64,000 nucleotides of DNA from Prinsepia uniflora (GCA_032719365.1 CM064871.1:70412383-70476382); one strand, 5' to 3'. Shown: positions 41,973 through 54,993, counted from the stretch's first letter. The notes: generated by a model not told the origin, from the sequence alone. Made by a program: numbers and translations.

Positions 41973-44819
41973 TGTAACGCCCCGGAAATTCAAAAAATGT
42001 AATATTGTAAAATATTGAATAAAATGACGTTTTACCCTTGTGATTCGTATGGTCAAATCATTTACTTTTTGATTGGAGGGTCGAACGGACGTTGACCGAT
42101 GACCATGACATAGTTCGGGACGTCACAAGTTCATAGACAGGTGGCACGTCCAATTCGGACGAACAGGGTAAAAGTTATGACGTTCGGAAGTCCAGGGGAT
42201 TATCGTAATTTGGACGTTATAGGGGAAAAAGTTGACCTTTTGTTTGACATTTGGTTTTCACATGACTCGAAGACCGTTAGATTCGTCTCGAAGCCCCGAG
42301 TACAACGACAGACGGTACGTGTGAAACGGACATCGGACGACCGAGTTACGGGTCACGGAAATTGGAGGGCATTTTGGTAATTATTGCTCTGAGGGCATTT
42401 TGGTCTTTTTACACGGCGGTTACTGTTCACCACCGTGAAAAACAGAGTGCACACGGCCTGCACGGCCATGCCGTGAATGTCTTGAGCGTGTAAATTGTTT
42501 AAGGTGGTAGTGGATTGATCAGATGATTAGTCTATGTGAATTGAGGTAGTGGGAGCATGACTGAGTGGCGTGAGCAGGTTGCAAGCACGGGCTGGGATTA
42601 AAAATTGGCCATGGTTTCTGTGTTGCGGGAAACAAATTTTCAGAGAGGAATCAGACGGTTTCCCACGGGTTGTTTGCCATTTGATTGATTAACTGAGTTA
42701 GGGGAAGTGAGAGGGTTCATTTGGAATCAGTTGAGAGTTGAAAGCCGGAGAGAAAAACGAGTGAGCTGAGTTCTGGAAATTTGGGGGGAAATTCAAAGGT
42801 TGAGTTTTGAGGTGAGTTGAGCTAAACCGTGAGTTGGATTAGCATTCTGAGGCCATTACAAACATCCATGTGCAAGAATTGAAGAGGTTCGATCAAGGTT
42901 TGCTCAGGAACTCAAGTTCCAGTTTCTAGAAAAACACAGTGTTGAGGACGACGACTTCCAGGTAACGGCGGGTTCAATTGATTGTGCCATGGTGTTCATC
43001 TAGGTCCCCTTAAGCTACTGGTGAAGTTAATTTGAAAGTGGGGCTAGGTTGGGTGAGTTCCAGAAGTCGACCAGTTCGACTATTCGAGTCTGGGTTGGAT
43101 CGATTTAATGTTAGTTGAGGTTAATCGTTAATACAGACCTAAAATTAATGGATTAGAGAAGGTGATAGGATAGAAAACGGGAAGAATTGATTGAGAATTG
43201 AGGGCTAACTGATCGGGTTGAGCCGCAGGTATTAGACCCGTTTAACAGGCTATTCGGGTGAGGGAGAAGGCACTGTAGCTTGGCGCGTGGCCTTCACACG
43301 CAACCACTTTGGGCGGCGCGTGACGGCGCGTGTGATGTCATCTCCGATCACGGTCAAGATGAAATTTATTCCTTTCAGTCTAATTAACATTTTACCTTTA
43401 GGATTCGAGTCGATCGGGAGTCGTTCGGGATAATTTCGGGAGTTTGGAAGTTTAGGTCCTTAAGGTTTATTTCGTCGAAAAATCCTGAAAAATTGGGGAA
43501 ATCATACGAGCTATTTGAGGATGATTGTAACCCTCCTTGTACGTTTTTACAGGCCCGAACATTTCCGAAGCTACTGAGGAGCGCACGGGGCGCGCTTGAC
43601 GCGTCCTAAAACCGTGAGTGGACTTTTGATTTCAAAATTGTGCATGCATGACTATTTTACCTATCTATCTTGTGTTTCCACTTATAATTTTATGTTGATA
43701 AATATGCTATTTCGGTTTTACGTGATTTCACGCTTTTCGAGATATTTACCGTATTTCGCGCATTTCGAGGTTACGGTTTTCGCCTATGCATGAATGATGT
43801 TTTGATGAAGTAATTGGATATGATTATGGATCTTACGTATTTATGATGTTTTGATTATATTTGTGAAGTGACCTTCGGGAATTGCATGTTTTGGAATTGC
43901 ATGTGAATTCGGACCTATGTCCTATTATGAAAAGATATGATTTCGAAATGATTTTTGGAAAACGGATCGTGTTGAATCCTGGCTTATTGTGTTTATAAAT
44001 GGTTTTGGGTTTAAAGACCCGGTTGATTGTTGGATCTCATTTTGGGTTTAAAGACCCGGTTGATTGATGACGGGGGCGGACTCGGTAAATTGAGTTTAAA
44101 GACTCGTGAGTTTAAAGACTCGGTTATGGTGATACCCCCGAGGCCTATTGATTATGTTTTGAGTTTAAAGACTCGTTGATATCCCGGGAAGGCCTGATAT
44201 TGAGTTTAAAGACTCGGATGGATCCAACGGCTGAATTGTGATTATTGATTCACTTTTTACTTGGTTTGCGTAATTGATGCTCCAAATGATGGTTTTGGGA
44301 TTTTGGTTAATATTATACTATTTTATATGACTTATGACGGTTTTTCTGAAATGTTTTACTTGTGTTCGGAAAAAGAGTTTTCAAATGTTAATACGCGGTT
44401 TTTGAATATCTGGTTATGCATGCGTGTTATAAAACTGGAGGGCGAACCCCGACTTCATTAAACCGTTTTCTGCAAACCTTTGTTTTGGTCCACTCACACT
44501 TTGTTGTTTTAACTACCCTCCAGGTCGTGGTACAAGTTCGGGGGCTAGCGCCGAGGCCGAGGCAGAGGCAGAGGCATAAAGTTTCCGTTGCGGAGTAGTT
44601 AGTTCACAGAGTAGGATTTGTTCTTTAACTTGTTTTGTAATATTATGCTCTGTGAAACTAAGAACTTGAGGTCCAGTCGGTTGTATTTGTTTAATCTCCC
44701 TGGTCTGACAATGGGTGTGTTGTAATATTATTTGGTTTTCCGGTCTTTTGGATTCGATTGTCAGACGGGAGCCGGATGCTTCCCGATTATCGAGGCGATA
44801 ATCGGGGTGGGTCCTGTCA
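41973..44819 (+). mobile_element. Solo LTR D (type-1 Tekay-related LTR)
   Basis: It starts TGTAACGCCCCGG and ends GTGGGTCCTGTCA, 2847 bp, with a perfect TTAAG duplication (41968-41972 and 44820-44824). It sits in the RT/RNase H linker of element C in opposite orientation. It carries both GGGTTTAAAGACCC and GAGTTTAAAGACTC palindromes (about 44000-44220) and an intron-like cassette at 43614-44523. Confidence 0.95.
43614..44523 (+). other. Intron-like cassette in solo LTR D
   Basis: GTGAGT donor at 43614-43619, acceptor ACTACCCTCCAG ending at 44523, branch-like CTCAC at 44493-44497 followed by a T-rich tract. The region around the branch motif (GTCCACTCAC) is the reverse complement of the donor region (GTGAGTGGAC). 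Confidence 0.55.
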
Positions 44820-45485
44820 TTAAGTGGGTCAATAGGGCAGCGATCACAGAGAATCCTTCCACGAAACGTCTGTAGTAACCGGCCAAACCCAAAAAGCTCC
44901 TCACTTCGGTCACTATTTTTTGGCTGCTCCCAGTTTTCTATAGCTTCAATCTTCTGGGGATCAACACGAATTCCTTCAACGGAAATCACATGTCCCAGAA
45001 AACCAACACTAGTTAACCAGAATTGGCACTTACTCAGTTTGGCAAAGAGCTGGTTCTCCCTAAGCGTATCAAGCACAATCCTCAAATGCTCCTCATGTGC
45101 CCTCTTACTGCTTGAATACACTAGAATGTCATCAATGAACACAAAAACAAATTGGTAAAGGTACTTCCGGAATACTCGATTCATCAAATCCATGAACGCC
45201 GCATGTGCATTAGTCAATCCAAATGGCATCACCAGGAATTCATAATGACCATATCGAGTTCGGAAAGCTGTTTTTGGAATATCCTCTTCTCGAATCCTTA
45301 ACTGGTGGTAACCAGAACGAAGATCAATCTTCGAAAAATACTTAGCTCCCCTTAATTGATCAAACAGATCATCAATCCGAGGCAAAAGGTACTTTTTCTT
45401 TATTGTGACCTTATTCAGTTGCCTGTAATCCATGCATAGTCTCAAAATTCCTTCCTTCTATTTCACAAACAATACAGGGGCTCCC
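44820..45485 (-). pseudogene. Element C reverse transcriptase, main part
   Basis: In minus sense: LRLCMDYRQLNKV, PRIDDLFDQLRGA, FSKIDLRSGYHQLR, FLVMPFGLTNAHAAFMDLMN, catalytic FIDDILVYS (about 45110-45130), and VGFLGHVIS. An in-frame TAG stop precedes this at about 45458-45460 (usual Lys). Near 44905-44925 a frameshift displaces the SFLGLAGYYRRF-type motif into another frame; it can still be read in the shifted frame up to solo LTR D. Element E separates this piece from the RT start at 54240. Confidence 0.92.
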
Positions 45486-48400
45486 TGACAGGACCTGTCC
45501 CAACTAGACGTCAAAAACCGTACCCGGTCCTGCTCCCGTCTGACAAGTCAACTGAAAGTCCGAAACTACCCTTCAGTACCTGCCAGACAAGGGAATTTTT
45601 GCGCCTGTGCCCGCACATACCTCCACCTCTGGAATAGCCTCGATCAATGTGCCAAGACCTGAAGGGTTAACAAAACAGAAAAGGTGTGAGTGGACAAAAA
45701 TGACCTCTTATAAAAACATTTACCAAAATACATTCTTACCCTCCAGTTTTCACAAACTTGCATGCATATCGTAAAACATGAGTAATAGTATGAAATCATT
45801 CAAGTATGAACTGTGGACCGATAAAATCAAAACATATTTTCTAATGGTCCACAAAAACTCATGTTCACCAAATCAGTTTAACATCTCAAAAAGTTCACAG
45901 TTTCTTTAAATCATTTTAACCGCTAAACCACGGTTTCCTCAAAATCATTTTCCATAATCCACGGGACTTATTTCCATATCCTGTGGCTTAGAATCACGTT
46001 TATCCCTGCAACGCGTGCATATCAATAGGCTCAAGGACCGCTCAAAATCCGAGCATCCGCTGCTGTGAACACATCATCAGTCAGCAATCCGTCGCTGGGA
46101 AAAACCTCACCAGCCGACGATCCGGATCTCGTGAACACATCACTTACCGATCCATATAATCCAGCACATCTGATCTGAGTCAAGCCTCCCCTGGGCTGCA
46201 AGACAAAGATCGTGCTACGTGACCTCTTCGGGGAAAACACTTCCATCCCGAAGGCGAGCGTTATCTCCAGGGTGCACTCCGGGGAAAAACATATTTTCTC
46301 CCGAAAGCCCTAAATATCCGCAACATATCACCATCACAAAAACCAGTGAAAAACAGTTGCTTTAAAAACCAAATCATATATCAACACAGGGTCTCAGCCC
46401 CAAGTCCCGATTTACTTTATAAATCCGAAAATCATCAATATCATCATGTAATCACATGGAAATACAATTCCAACCAAAATCACAATTCCATTGGGTCTCA
46501 AGCCCAAAATATCAATATCACGTAAATCCGTGCAACCGTAAACCCGAGTTGCCACGATCACGTAAATCCATGAAATCAATCACTGACTCATAATCCGAGT
46601 CCAAATATCATTTTCAACTTCCTGACTCATAACCCGAGTCAAAACATCATTTTCAATCCGGGCTTAGCTCAAAACGTCATTTGCACGTTCCTCGTAAAAC
46701 GTGCCCGAAAGACTGATTAAAATAATCACAAAATCACGAGGATACCAAAAATTATCAAATTCATCAAATTCACATGTAACTCCAATTCCGAGTCAAAATC
46801 ATTATTTACTTGGGTTCTCACGCCCACAATATCATTTTTAACCAATTTCATGATTTCTCGAAAATCGTGCCAGAATATAATAATATAATAATCACAAAAC
46901 CGAGAAATCACCGAATTGAAATACCAATCATGCCAAAGCATATCAAATCATAAAATAAAGCATTTTAAATCATATATGCATGTATCACGGTTAGAAAACA
47001 AAGTCCACTCACACACACCGTTCAAAACGGTTCGTTTCCGGGATGCACGTTTTTCCGTAAATTCTGGAAATCACAACTCCTGCCCAAAATTATTATAGAG
47101 GGTTACTAACATCTCAAAATAGATCATATAATTTTCCCCAATTTTTCCGGAATTTAAATACGTATTTTTAAACGTAAAACAAAACTTCAGATACGCGGAA
47201 CATTATCGAAACAATATCCGATTTCATCGAAATCAACGCAAAATGTTCGTTACACTGAGAGGATCAAAAGTCATGTTGACCTCACCTTGAGACTAGGCCG
47301 GACGCGCCCTCACGCGCCGCCGTGAGTGGCTGCGCGTGAAACCCACGCGCCAGCTACAGTGTCACCAGCCTAACCCGTTTGTCTGATAAACGGGTCCTTT
47401 AGCCCGCGATCAGACCCGGTTCCAATCCTGTCAATTCGACATTAATTCCTTCAATTGAACATTCATACAGCTTCGTTACAAGTCTAATTAGAGGTCTGTA
47501 ATAACTATTACACGATTACATACTCCAAACCTCACGATTCGATGATGAACACCAAGAACACACGGTTACTGTTCGTTCATGGAATTCCTTCAATGGCTGC
47601 AGGTTTCTTCAAATTGATGCATCCAGAAGCATCACTGGACCATGAGAGACAGTTCCCCTCCATCAATTTCGTCGTTTGATCACTCAATGATCACGACACA
47701 AGCTCGATAGTCGTACACTGTGCAACCATGGAGCTTCATCAATCTCCAGCGTTTTCCTTCAATTGATCCTTCCAGAAGCATCGTGGGATCCTCAGGAAGA
47801 TAATCCCCAGCTCAATTTCAACAATCCACTGTTCAATCTCCGCGACTCAAGCTCGAAGTTCCTCACTGTTACCAAACCCGTTCAGAGCCAATTGGGCATG
47901 AATTCCTCTCGTTTTTGATTTGAAACAACTCGTCTCAACCTCAAGAAGCTATTTCCAATCTCCAATTCGATCATCACAGCTCAATTCTTCCAATTTGATT
48001 TTCCCTCCCAAAACTCAAAATCCGAAATTCCAGTTCGATAGTTACCCTCAATCCCTCGTGTTTTCCTCACTCAATTAGTCTCTGAATTCTCTCCAATTTC
48101 CGTTCACAAGTTTAGTGGATAGGGAGGAGATTAAGGGTGGAAGGATTTTGAATTTTGGTGGTGCACGGGTTAAGAAAACACAGAAGAGAAAATGGAGGTT
48201 TAATGGATTTTTAATTAATTAATCATTACTAAAACACAATAATTATGTTCTCCCCAAAACAAGGATCCTGGTTTTAGGCCTCAATTTAAGGGATGAGTGA
48301 CAAGTGTCACTCATCCAAGTGTGTTCAGTCACCAGGTACTGTTCATATTAAAATATTATTTTATTCCCGGTTCGTTCGGTTAATCGAGCCCGATTCCATG

Positions 48401-48826
48401 ACCATAACTTCGTCGTCGAATCTCCGATTTCGGCATGCCGCCTGTCGTTGGATTCGTATCGACGAGACCTACGTAACGGTCCTTGGCCCTCGTCCATCGG
48501 ACCTCCCGATCAAAAAGTCAACATTTGGCCCCTAACATGCCAAATTACCAAAATACCCCTCAACTTCCGAACGTCATAACTTTCTCTACGAATGTCGGAA
48601 TCGAACGTGCCATCTGCCTATGAACTCGTGACGTCCCGAACTACGTCACAGACATCAGTCAAAGTCCATTTGACCGCCCAAACTAAAAGTCAACATTTTG
48701 CCCACGCTAAGGGCAAAACGGCCATTTTGAACGTTTCGTCCGATTTCACTCAACTAATCCCCGATTAGTCATTCTAATTCATAATTAATTAATATTCAAT
48801 CCCGATATTCAGGACGGGTCATTACA
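45486..48826 (-). repeat. 3' LTR of element E (3341 bp, full length)
   Basis: On the plus strand it runs from TGACAGGACCTGTCC to CGGGTCATTACA. It contains an intron-like cassette (45659-47012), GACTC..GAGTC palindromes (about 46580-46640), a 12+12-bp palindrome (48291-48316) and the U3 ACGTCAC/GTGACGT pair (near 48631-48655). Confidence 0.93.
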
Positions 48827-51800
48827 ACCTTCCCTCCTTAAAGAATTTCGTCCCCGAAATTCCAACTACTCGTATTCCACAACTACCTCGTGGAGAACAA
48901 ATGGCCACACAACACGTGTACACCTGTACACCCACTAGCCAACACAGAACTCGTCTGCACTGAGACGTCACATCACCGATGCACGTCGTATTGACTACAC
49001 TCGACCACCTCGAGTGAAATTGATCACCAGAAATTGGCAATGTCATCATTAAGCTGACTCTTTCAGCTTGACGGCCCCACGTAATCACTAATGTGCCCTG
49101 ACTTCCGCTCTCATAGAGAGTCACCAAAACTCACTTGTCAGTCCAAGCCGACACCACAAGCCATATTGTCACCACCAAGCTTTACCACCCTAGTAAAGCG
49201 CCAATCAGTAACAAATCAGTGACAACACATCATACTACAACGTCCGTCAATGTAGCATAAGATCATCAACATGATCTCCCCTCGCAGGGCAAACTCAATC
49301 CTGCGACAAATACCTACAGCAGTTACCACAACTGTCACCCCCTCAGCGATCCCAGATGCTGGTAAGGTCACGACATGATAACATCTCGCCGCAAAGCAAC
49401 TTGCGGTCACATTAACCACCAACTCACTCATCCTGAGTATACGCATACCGTCATCACACTCAATCAGACGGTGTAACTGGAACATGTTGAACACCAGCCT
49501 TAGCAGTGATCACACAACTCAACACTAGAGATACACTAGCCAACCATGGCTAAGAGCACCTGCTCAAACAATCACTGAAATCATCAGAATCACTCTGCCC
49601 AGTGCATCGTGTTCAATGTCCAGTTCACGTTCACAACCAAAACCAATGGTATTGGAACTAAGCCAAACACCAACACGTTTATCGACACAACACTGGTACA
49701 TCCCATGTACAGTCACTAGGTATCAAGTACCCTCGTCCATACGATACAGTACATCGTACACCAAGCAAGATCCTACAGCTGGACCCCAGTACTCGACCCA
49801 TAGACCAATATGGTCGATCCCAAACCAGGTAAGGAAAAAGTAAAAAGCCTGAGGGTTTAGCTAACATCGACAATCCTTGTCCTATGCTACCCAAAAACAC
49901 CTCGCCATATGACAGCACTCAAAATGACACATCAACGTGTCCACGGGGAAGAACGCCTAGTTCTCCCGGGATTCACATCAACCCCGGCCATCACAACTCT
50001 GCAAAACATTGTACCCCAATCCATGTACAAGGTACATACATCTATTCCTAGACCAGACTACAACCACCTAGGTCATAGCCAAACATGTTCCAATAATGGA
50101 GTCCATTTGCCCAAACCAGCAAGAGACAAATCGAAACTCCTCCAATCAGCTAGTTTCAATACCAAATCCGAATCCGCAATTTCGTAAGAAATCCCGAATC
50201 CAAACCCATACATCACAGTTTTTAATTCATGTCCAAATCCGAATCCGAAATCATTATTCAGTAAGCTAGCATTTGGAATAATCATTCCGCACCCAAATCC
50301 AGTATTCCATTTTCAAGTTCCTGAATCGAATCCTGAATCGTCACCCAGAAATTCGATTCCAAAACCCGAAATCTGGTTCACGTCCACTCGGACACACCAA
50401 AACCGAACCTATCGGTTACCAGTTCAAGCGAGTAACACATTACATCCGATGGACCTCATAAGGAAGCCAATCCCATCCGTCACAACTCTAAGGCTGACCA
50501 AATTCGACTCCGTCGAAAACCTACTCGCTCGAGTAACATACCATAAGGGGCTCCACTTCGAAAAGAAGTTCAGTCCCGTCATTTATGACTCACATACCGA
50601 AGTAAGAGTGATAAACTCTCACCCAATCTGGATCATCGAAATCACGACCCAGATCCATTACGACGTCAGCCGACCGTGAACATCACGATTCTAGATCGTC
50701 ACAATGCCCAAAGTCCACGACATCACAAACCCGATCCACCTAGGATCCACACAGTCAACAACTAGGAACCATAGGGTCTTACACCCTCATCTAATTTGCG
50801 TACTGTCACAACGGTTGACAACCAACGCCCACAATAAAACAATTCAGTCAACGACGAGACACGCCGCGACTGTGGGTTCTCACTGATTACCTCGTATCTA
50901 TCATTGCCATCCCACCTAGGGAAAACCAAGGATGATCCAAAACAATGACACCAATATTCATCCTACGTGGATGCAAACAAAACTCACTGCACTCCCCACG
51001 CCATGTAACCCAACATCGTCTGCCACCAAGCAGAAAATAAGAAGTCACCCCTGATGACTTCAGAATACCTAAGCTCAATGCGGAAAACCCACAATTCTCC
51101 TATCACCTTAAACACAACCTCTCACGATTCCGTAGGTCCAACCATGTTGAAACCAACGTACTCGGACACCAACCACGTGTCCCCTTTGGACTGGTTACTG
51201 ACACATACCCAACTCGACGAAGTCACAACCCGACTCGTGACTCATCGTCAGCACAACACCGGCACCAACACCAGCATACAAACAACAGTATCAGTATGAG
51301 CACACCGTGTGCAAAACTGACAACCCTGGATCTCCGCTCATAACAAGTGACGACCCCGTACCTCTGCTCGAATAGGAGAAACTCTGCCTCCTTCGTACCT
51401 AACAACTCTGGGTACAGTCACCCTGACAACTCATGTGAGAAAAAGAAACATCCCCTGAACGTCCCCCAATTCTCAACAACCACTCTCGGTAGTAGTGTCT
51501 GTAACAAACTTGTGCAGACCTAACCACCAGACACCGGTATCGAGACTCCACATCCAATGGAATCAGTACCCGTACAACTACTCTGTATCCCCACTCTAGG
51601 ATTCCATCAACATGTATCAACCCCGATTGTGGATTGCAGTTCCACCACTAAAGCTGATATGACTAGACCTGACACAATCGTCACTCGGTCTCGACTTCGA
51701 AAAGTCATTAAGAGTCAAACCACTCGCCAGCACACATTTCCGAACCAAACATCCCACCTTAGGTTCCGCGATTACTACCTAGGGTCCCTCAAAACCCGAC

Positions 51801-52288
51801 AGCTCCTGAGACTTAAGATATTACCATGACTCATCTCGAGTCCTAACCGAATTCTTGACTCATTCATCCATGCCATCCCTGGCATACCCGGTCACCCAGC
51901 AAATTACCGCCGGTGAACCACATCAATACCACATTCCAAACCTAGGAATACCCCAACACACTCTAGACGTTGGGAACTCATATTTCGCACAAGGAATTTA
52001 CTGAGAATATTCTCATCCTGGGTCCAACCTACCCAATTGTGCTACCTTCCAAGCCTCTGGATCCAACAAATCCTAGGACCCACAAGAATACTGATTCGAC
52101 AATTAGTAAGCCGTAGTTACACAAATTAATATTTGACCCACAAACCAAGGTCAATTACATTCCGAGATTAATCACAAGGTCTCAAATACCCTAATATACC
52201 CATCTCACCACCAGGTCGCGCACGAGGCTCACGTTCCGGAGGTATGGCATGGCAACAGCATCAGCAACCTAGTGCTCTGATACCAACT
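48827..52288 (-). other. PPT, non-coding interior and PBS of element E
   Basis: The PPT is at 48828-48840 and the PBS at 52274-52285 (minus sense). Open frames are short (up to about 100 codons) with no recognised domain. The interior resembles the interior of element B in character: unusually even base composition and no repeats. Near 52201-52245 lies the gag-start vestige. Confidence 0.75.
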
Positions 52289-54239
52289 TGACAGGACCCG
52301 TCCCAACTGGACGTCAAAAACCGTACCCGGTCCTGCTCCCGTCTGACAAGTCAACTGAAAGTCCGAAACTACCCTTCAGTACCTGCCAGACAAGGGAATT
52401 TTTGCGCCAGTACCTACCACTCACACACACCGTTCAAAACGGTTCGTTTCCGGGCTGCACGTTTTTCCGTAAATTCTGGAAATCACAACTCCTGCCCAAA
52501 ATTATTATAGAGGGTTACTAACATCTCAAAATAGATCATATAATTTTCCCCAATTTTTCCGGAATTTAAATACGTATTTTTAAACGTAAAACAAAACTTC
52601 AGATACGCGGAACATTATCGAAACAATATCCGATTTCATCGAAATCAACGTCAAAATGTTCGTTACACTGAGAGGATCAAAAGTCATGTTGACCTCACCT
52701 TGAGACTAGGCCGGACGCGCCCTCACGCGCCGCCGTGAGTGGCTGCGCGTGAAACCCACGCGCCAGCTACAGTGTCACCAGCCTAACCCGTTTGTCTGAT
52801 AAACGGGTCCTTTAGCCCGCGATCAGACCCGGTTCCAATCCTGTCAATTCGACATTAATTCCTTCAATTGAACATTCATACAGCTTCGTTACAAGTCTAA
52901 TTAGAGGTCTGTAATAACTATTACACGATTACATACTCCAAACCACACGATTCGATGATGGACACCAAGAACACACGGTTACTGTTCGTTCATGGAATTC
53001 CTTCAATGGCTGCAGGTTTCTTCAAATTGATGCATCCAGAAGCATCACTGGGCCATGAGAGACAGTTCCCCTCCATCAATTTCGTCGTTTGATCACTCAA
53101 TGATCACGACACAAGCTCGATAGTCGTACACTGTGCAACCATGGAGCTTCATCAATCTCCAGCGTTTTCCTTCAATTGATCCTTCCAGAAGCATCGTGGG
53201 ATCCTCAGGAAGATAATCCCCAGCTCAATTTCAACAATCCACTGCTCAATCTCGAAGACTCAAGCTCGAAGTTCCTCACTGTTACCAAACCCGTTCAGAG
53301 CCAATTGGGCATGAATTCCTCTCGTTTTTTATTTGAAACAACTCGTCTCAACCTCAGGAAGCTATTTCCAATCTCCAATTCGATCATCACAGCTCAATTC
53401 TTCCAATTTGATTTTCCCTCCCAAAACTCAAAATCCGAAATTCCAGTTCGATAGTTACCCTCAATCCCTCGTGTTTTCCTCACTCAATTAGTCTCTGAAT
53501 TCTCTCCAATTTTCGTTCACAAGTTTAGTGGATAGGGAGGAGATTAAGGGTGGAAGGATTTTGAATTTTGGTGGTGCACGGGTTAAGAAAACACAGAAGA
53601 GAAAATGGAGGTTTAATGGATTTTTAATTAATTAATCATTACTAAAACACAATAATTATGTTCTCCCCAAAACAAGGATCCTGGTTTTAGGCCTCAATTT
53701 AAGGGATGAGTGACAAGTGTCACTCATCCAAGTGTGTTCAGTCACTAGGTACTGTTCATATTAAAATATTATTTTATTCCCGGTTCGTTCGGTTAATCGA
53801 GCCCGATTCCGTGACCATAACTTCGTCGTCGAATCTCCGATTTCGGCATGCCGCCTGTCGTTGGATTCGTATCGACGAGACCTACGTAACGGTCCTTGGC
53901 CCTCGTCCATCGGACCTCCCGATCAAAAAGTCAACATTTGGCCCCTAACATGCCAAATTACCAAAATACCCCTCAATTTCCGAACGTCATAACTTTCTCT
54001 ACGAATGTCGGAATCGAACGTGCCACCTGCCTATGAACTCGTGACGTCCCGAACTACGTCACAGTCATCAGTCAAAGTCCATTTGACCGCCCGAACTAAA
54101 AGTCAACATTTTGCCCATGCTAGGGGCAAAACGGTCATTTTGAACGTTTCGTCCGATTTCACTCAACTAATCCCCGATTAGTCATTCTAATTCATAATTA
54201 ATTAATATTCAATCCCGATATTCGGGACGGGTCATTACA
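52289..54239 (-). repeat. 5' LTR of element E (1951 bp, internally deleted)
   Basis: It matches the 3' LTR closely at both ends but lacks about 1.4 kb, equivalent to about 45606-47006 of the 3' LTR. The missing piece is almost exactly the intron-like cassette. About 10 unrelated bases (near AGTACCTACC, 52406-52415) sit at the junction. It retains the 12+12-bp palindrome (53704-53729). Confidence 0.92.
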
Positions 54240-54990
54240 CTCCCCATTGCGATACACTCGGCCGAATAAACCCCACATCCACTAGATCTTGCAGCTGCAC
54301 CTTCAATTCCCTTAACTCAGCCGGTGCCATCCGAGAAGGTGTCAAGGAAATAGGTCGTGTACCAGGAGTTAGTTCGATGGTGAACTCAATCTCCCTAGGA
54401 GATGGTAATCCTGGTAAATCCTCAGGGAATACATCTGGGAATTCACACACTACTGGGATGTCCTCGGCCTTGGCTGGTGTATCCCGTACATCAACAACAT
54501 AAGCTAAATAACCCTGGCAACCCTTTCTCAAAAATCTATCTGCCGAGAGGGCTGATATGACCCTAGAGGGTAACACCCTCCGATCTCCCTGAAATATCAC
54601 TTCAGGTAATCCAGGGCTCCGGAGTACCACCCTTTTAACGAAACACTCGATAGAGGCATGATGGGTTGTCAACCAATCCATCCCAAGGATAACATCAAAG
54701 TCATACAAGTCTAGGAGTATCAAATCAACCACTAGATTCACATCCCCTATCAAAATAGGGTATCCTCGTATCACCTGGTTTACTACATACAACTCTCCAG
54801 TCGGTGTACCGACTCCCATCTCACACTTGATCGCAGAAATCTCTCTATCTGCTAACAGGGTGTACTCCCGAGAAACGAAAGAGTGGGTAGCTCCCGGGTC
54901 TATTAAAGTCCGTGCATGATGACCGAAAATAGTAAGCATACTTGTCACCACTCTCGGGGCTGCTCGGGCCTCCTGTTCAGTTACTGTATA
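54240..54990 (-). pseudogene. Element C aspartic protease and start of RT
   Basis: In minus sense the frame continues from gag past a TGA (where relatives have an Arg codon, so CGA to TGA is likely). It contains the retropepsin motif TLIDPGATHSFV (catalytic Asp; Pro instead of the usual Thr/Ser next to it), the ILIGDVNLVVDLILLDLYDFDVILGMDWL region, then the pre-RT motif VVCEFPDVFPEDLPGLPSPREIEFTI with PSRMAPAELRELKVQL. It ends at SVSQWG where element E is inserted. Confidence 0.93.
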
Positions 54991-54993
54991 AAC

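Larger units (their letters stand above)
45486..54239 (-). mobile_element. Element E: non-autonomous (LARD-like) Tekay-related element
   Basis: 8754 bp, flanked by a perfect CTCCC duplication (45481-45485 and 54240-54244) inside the RT gene of element C. In minus sense: 5' LTR 54239-52289, PBS 52285-52274 (TGGTATCAGAGC), a 3.46-kb interior, PPT 48840-48828, 3' LTR 48826-45486. The interior has no gag or pol domain. Just inside the PBS it keeps a vestige of the element C gag start (REPRARPGGE against REPRAQPGDE) with its ATG changed to ATA. LTR differences are few (about 20 in the 1.8 kb compared by eye), so the insertion is fairly young. It could only move with proteins from an element like C. 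Confidence 0.92.

Noticed and set aside
49600..50900. Short frames in element E interior as genes
   Set aside because: All under about 100 codons, no domain, both strands similar; the interior is non-coding.
52270..52300. Right LTR of E as a separate solo LTR
   Set aside because: A PBS sits directly next to it and the CTCCC duplication encloses both LTRs, so they belong to one element.
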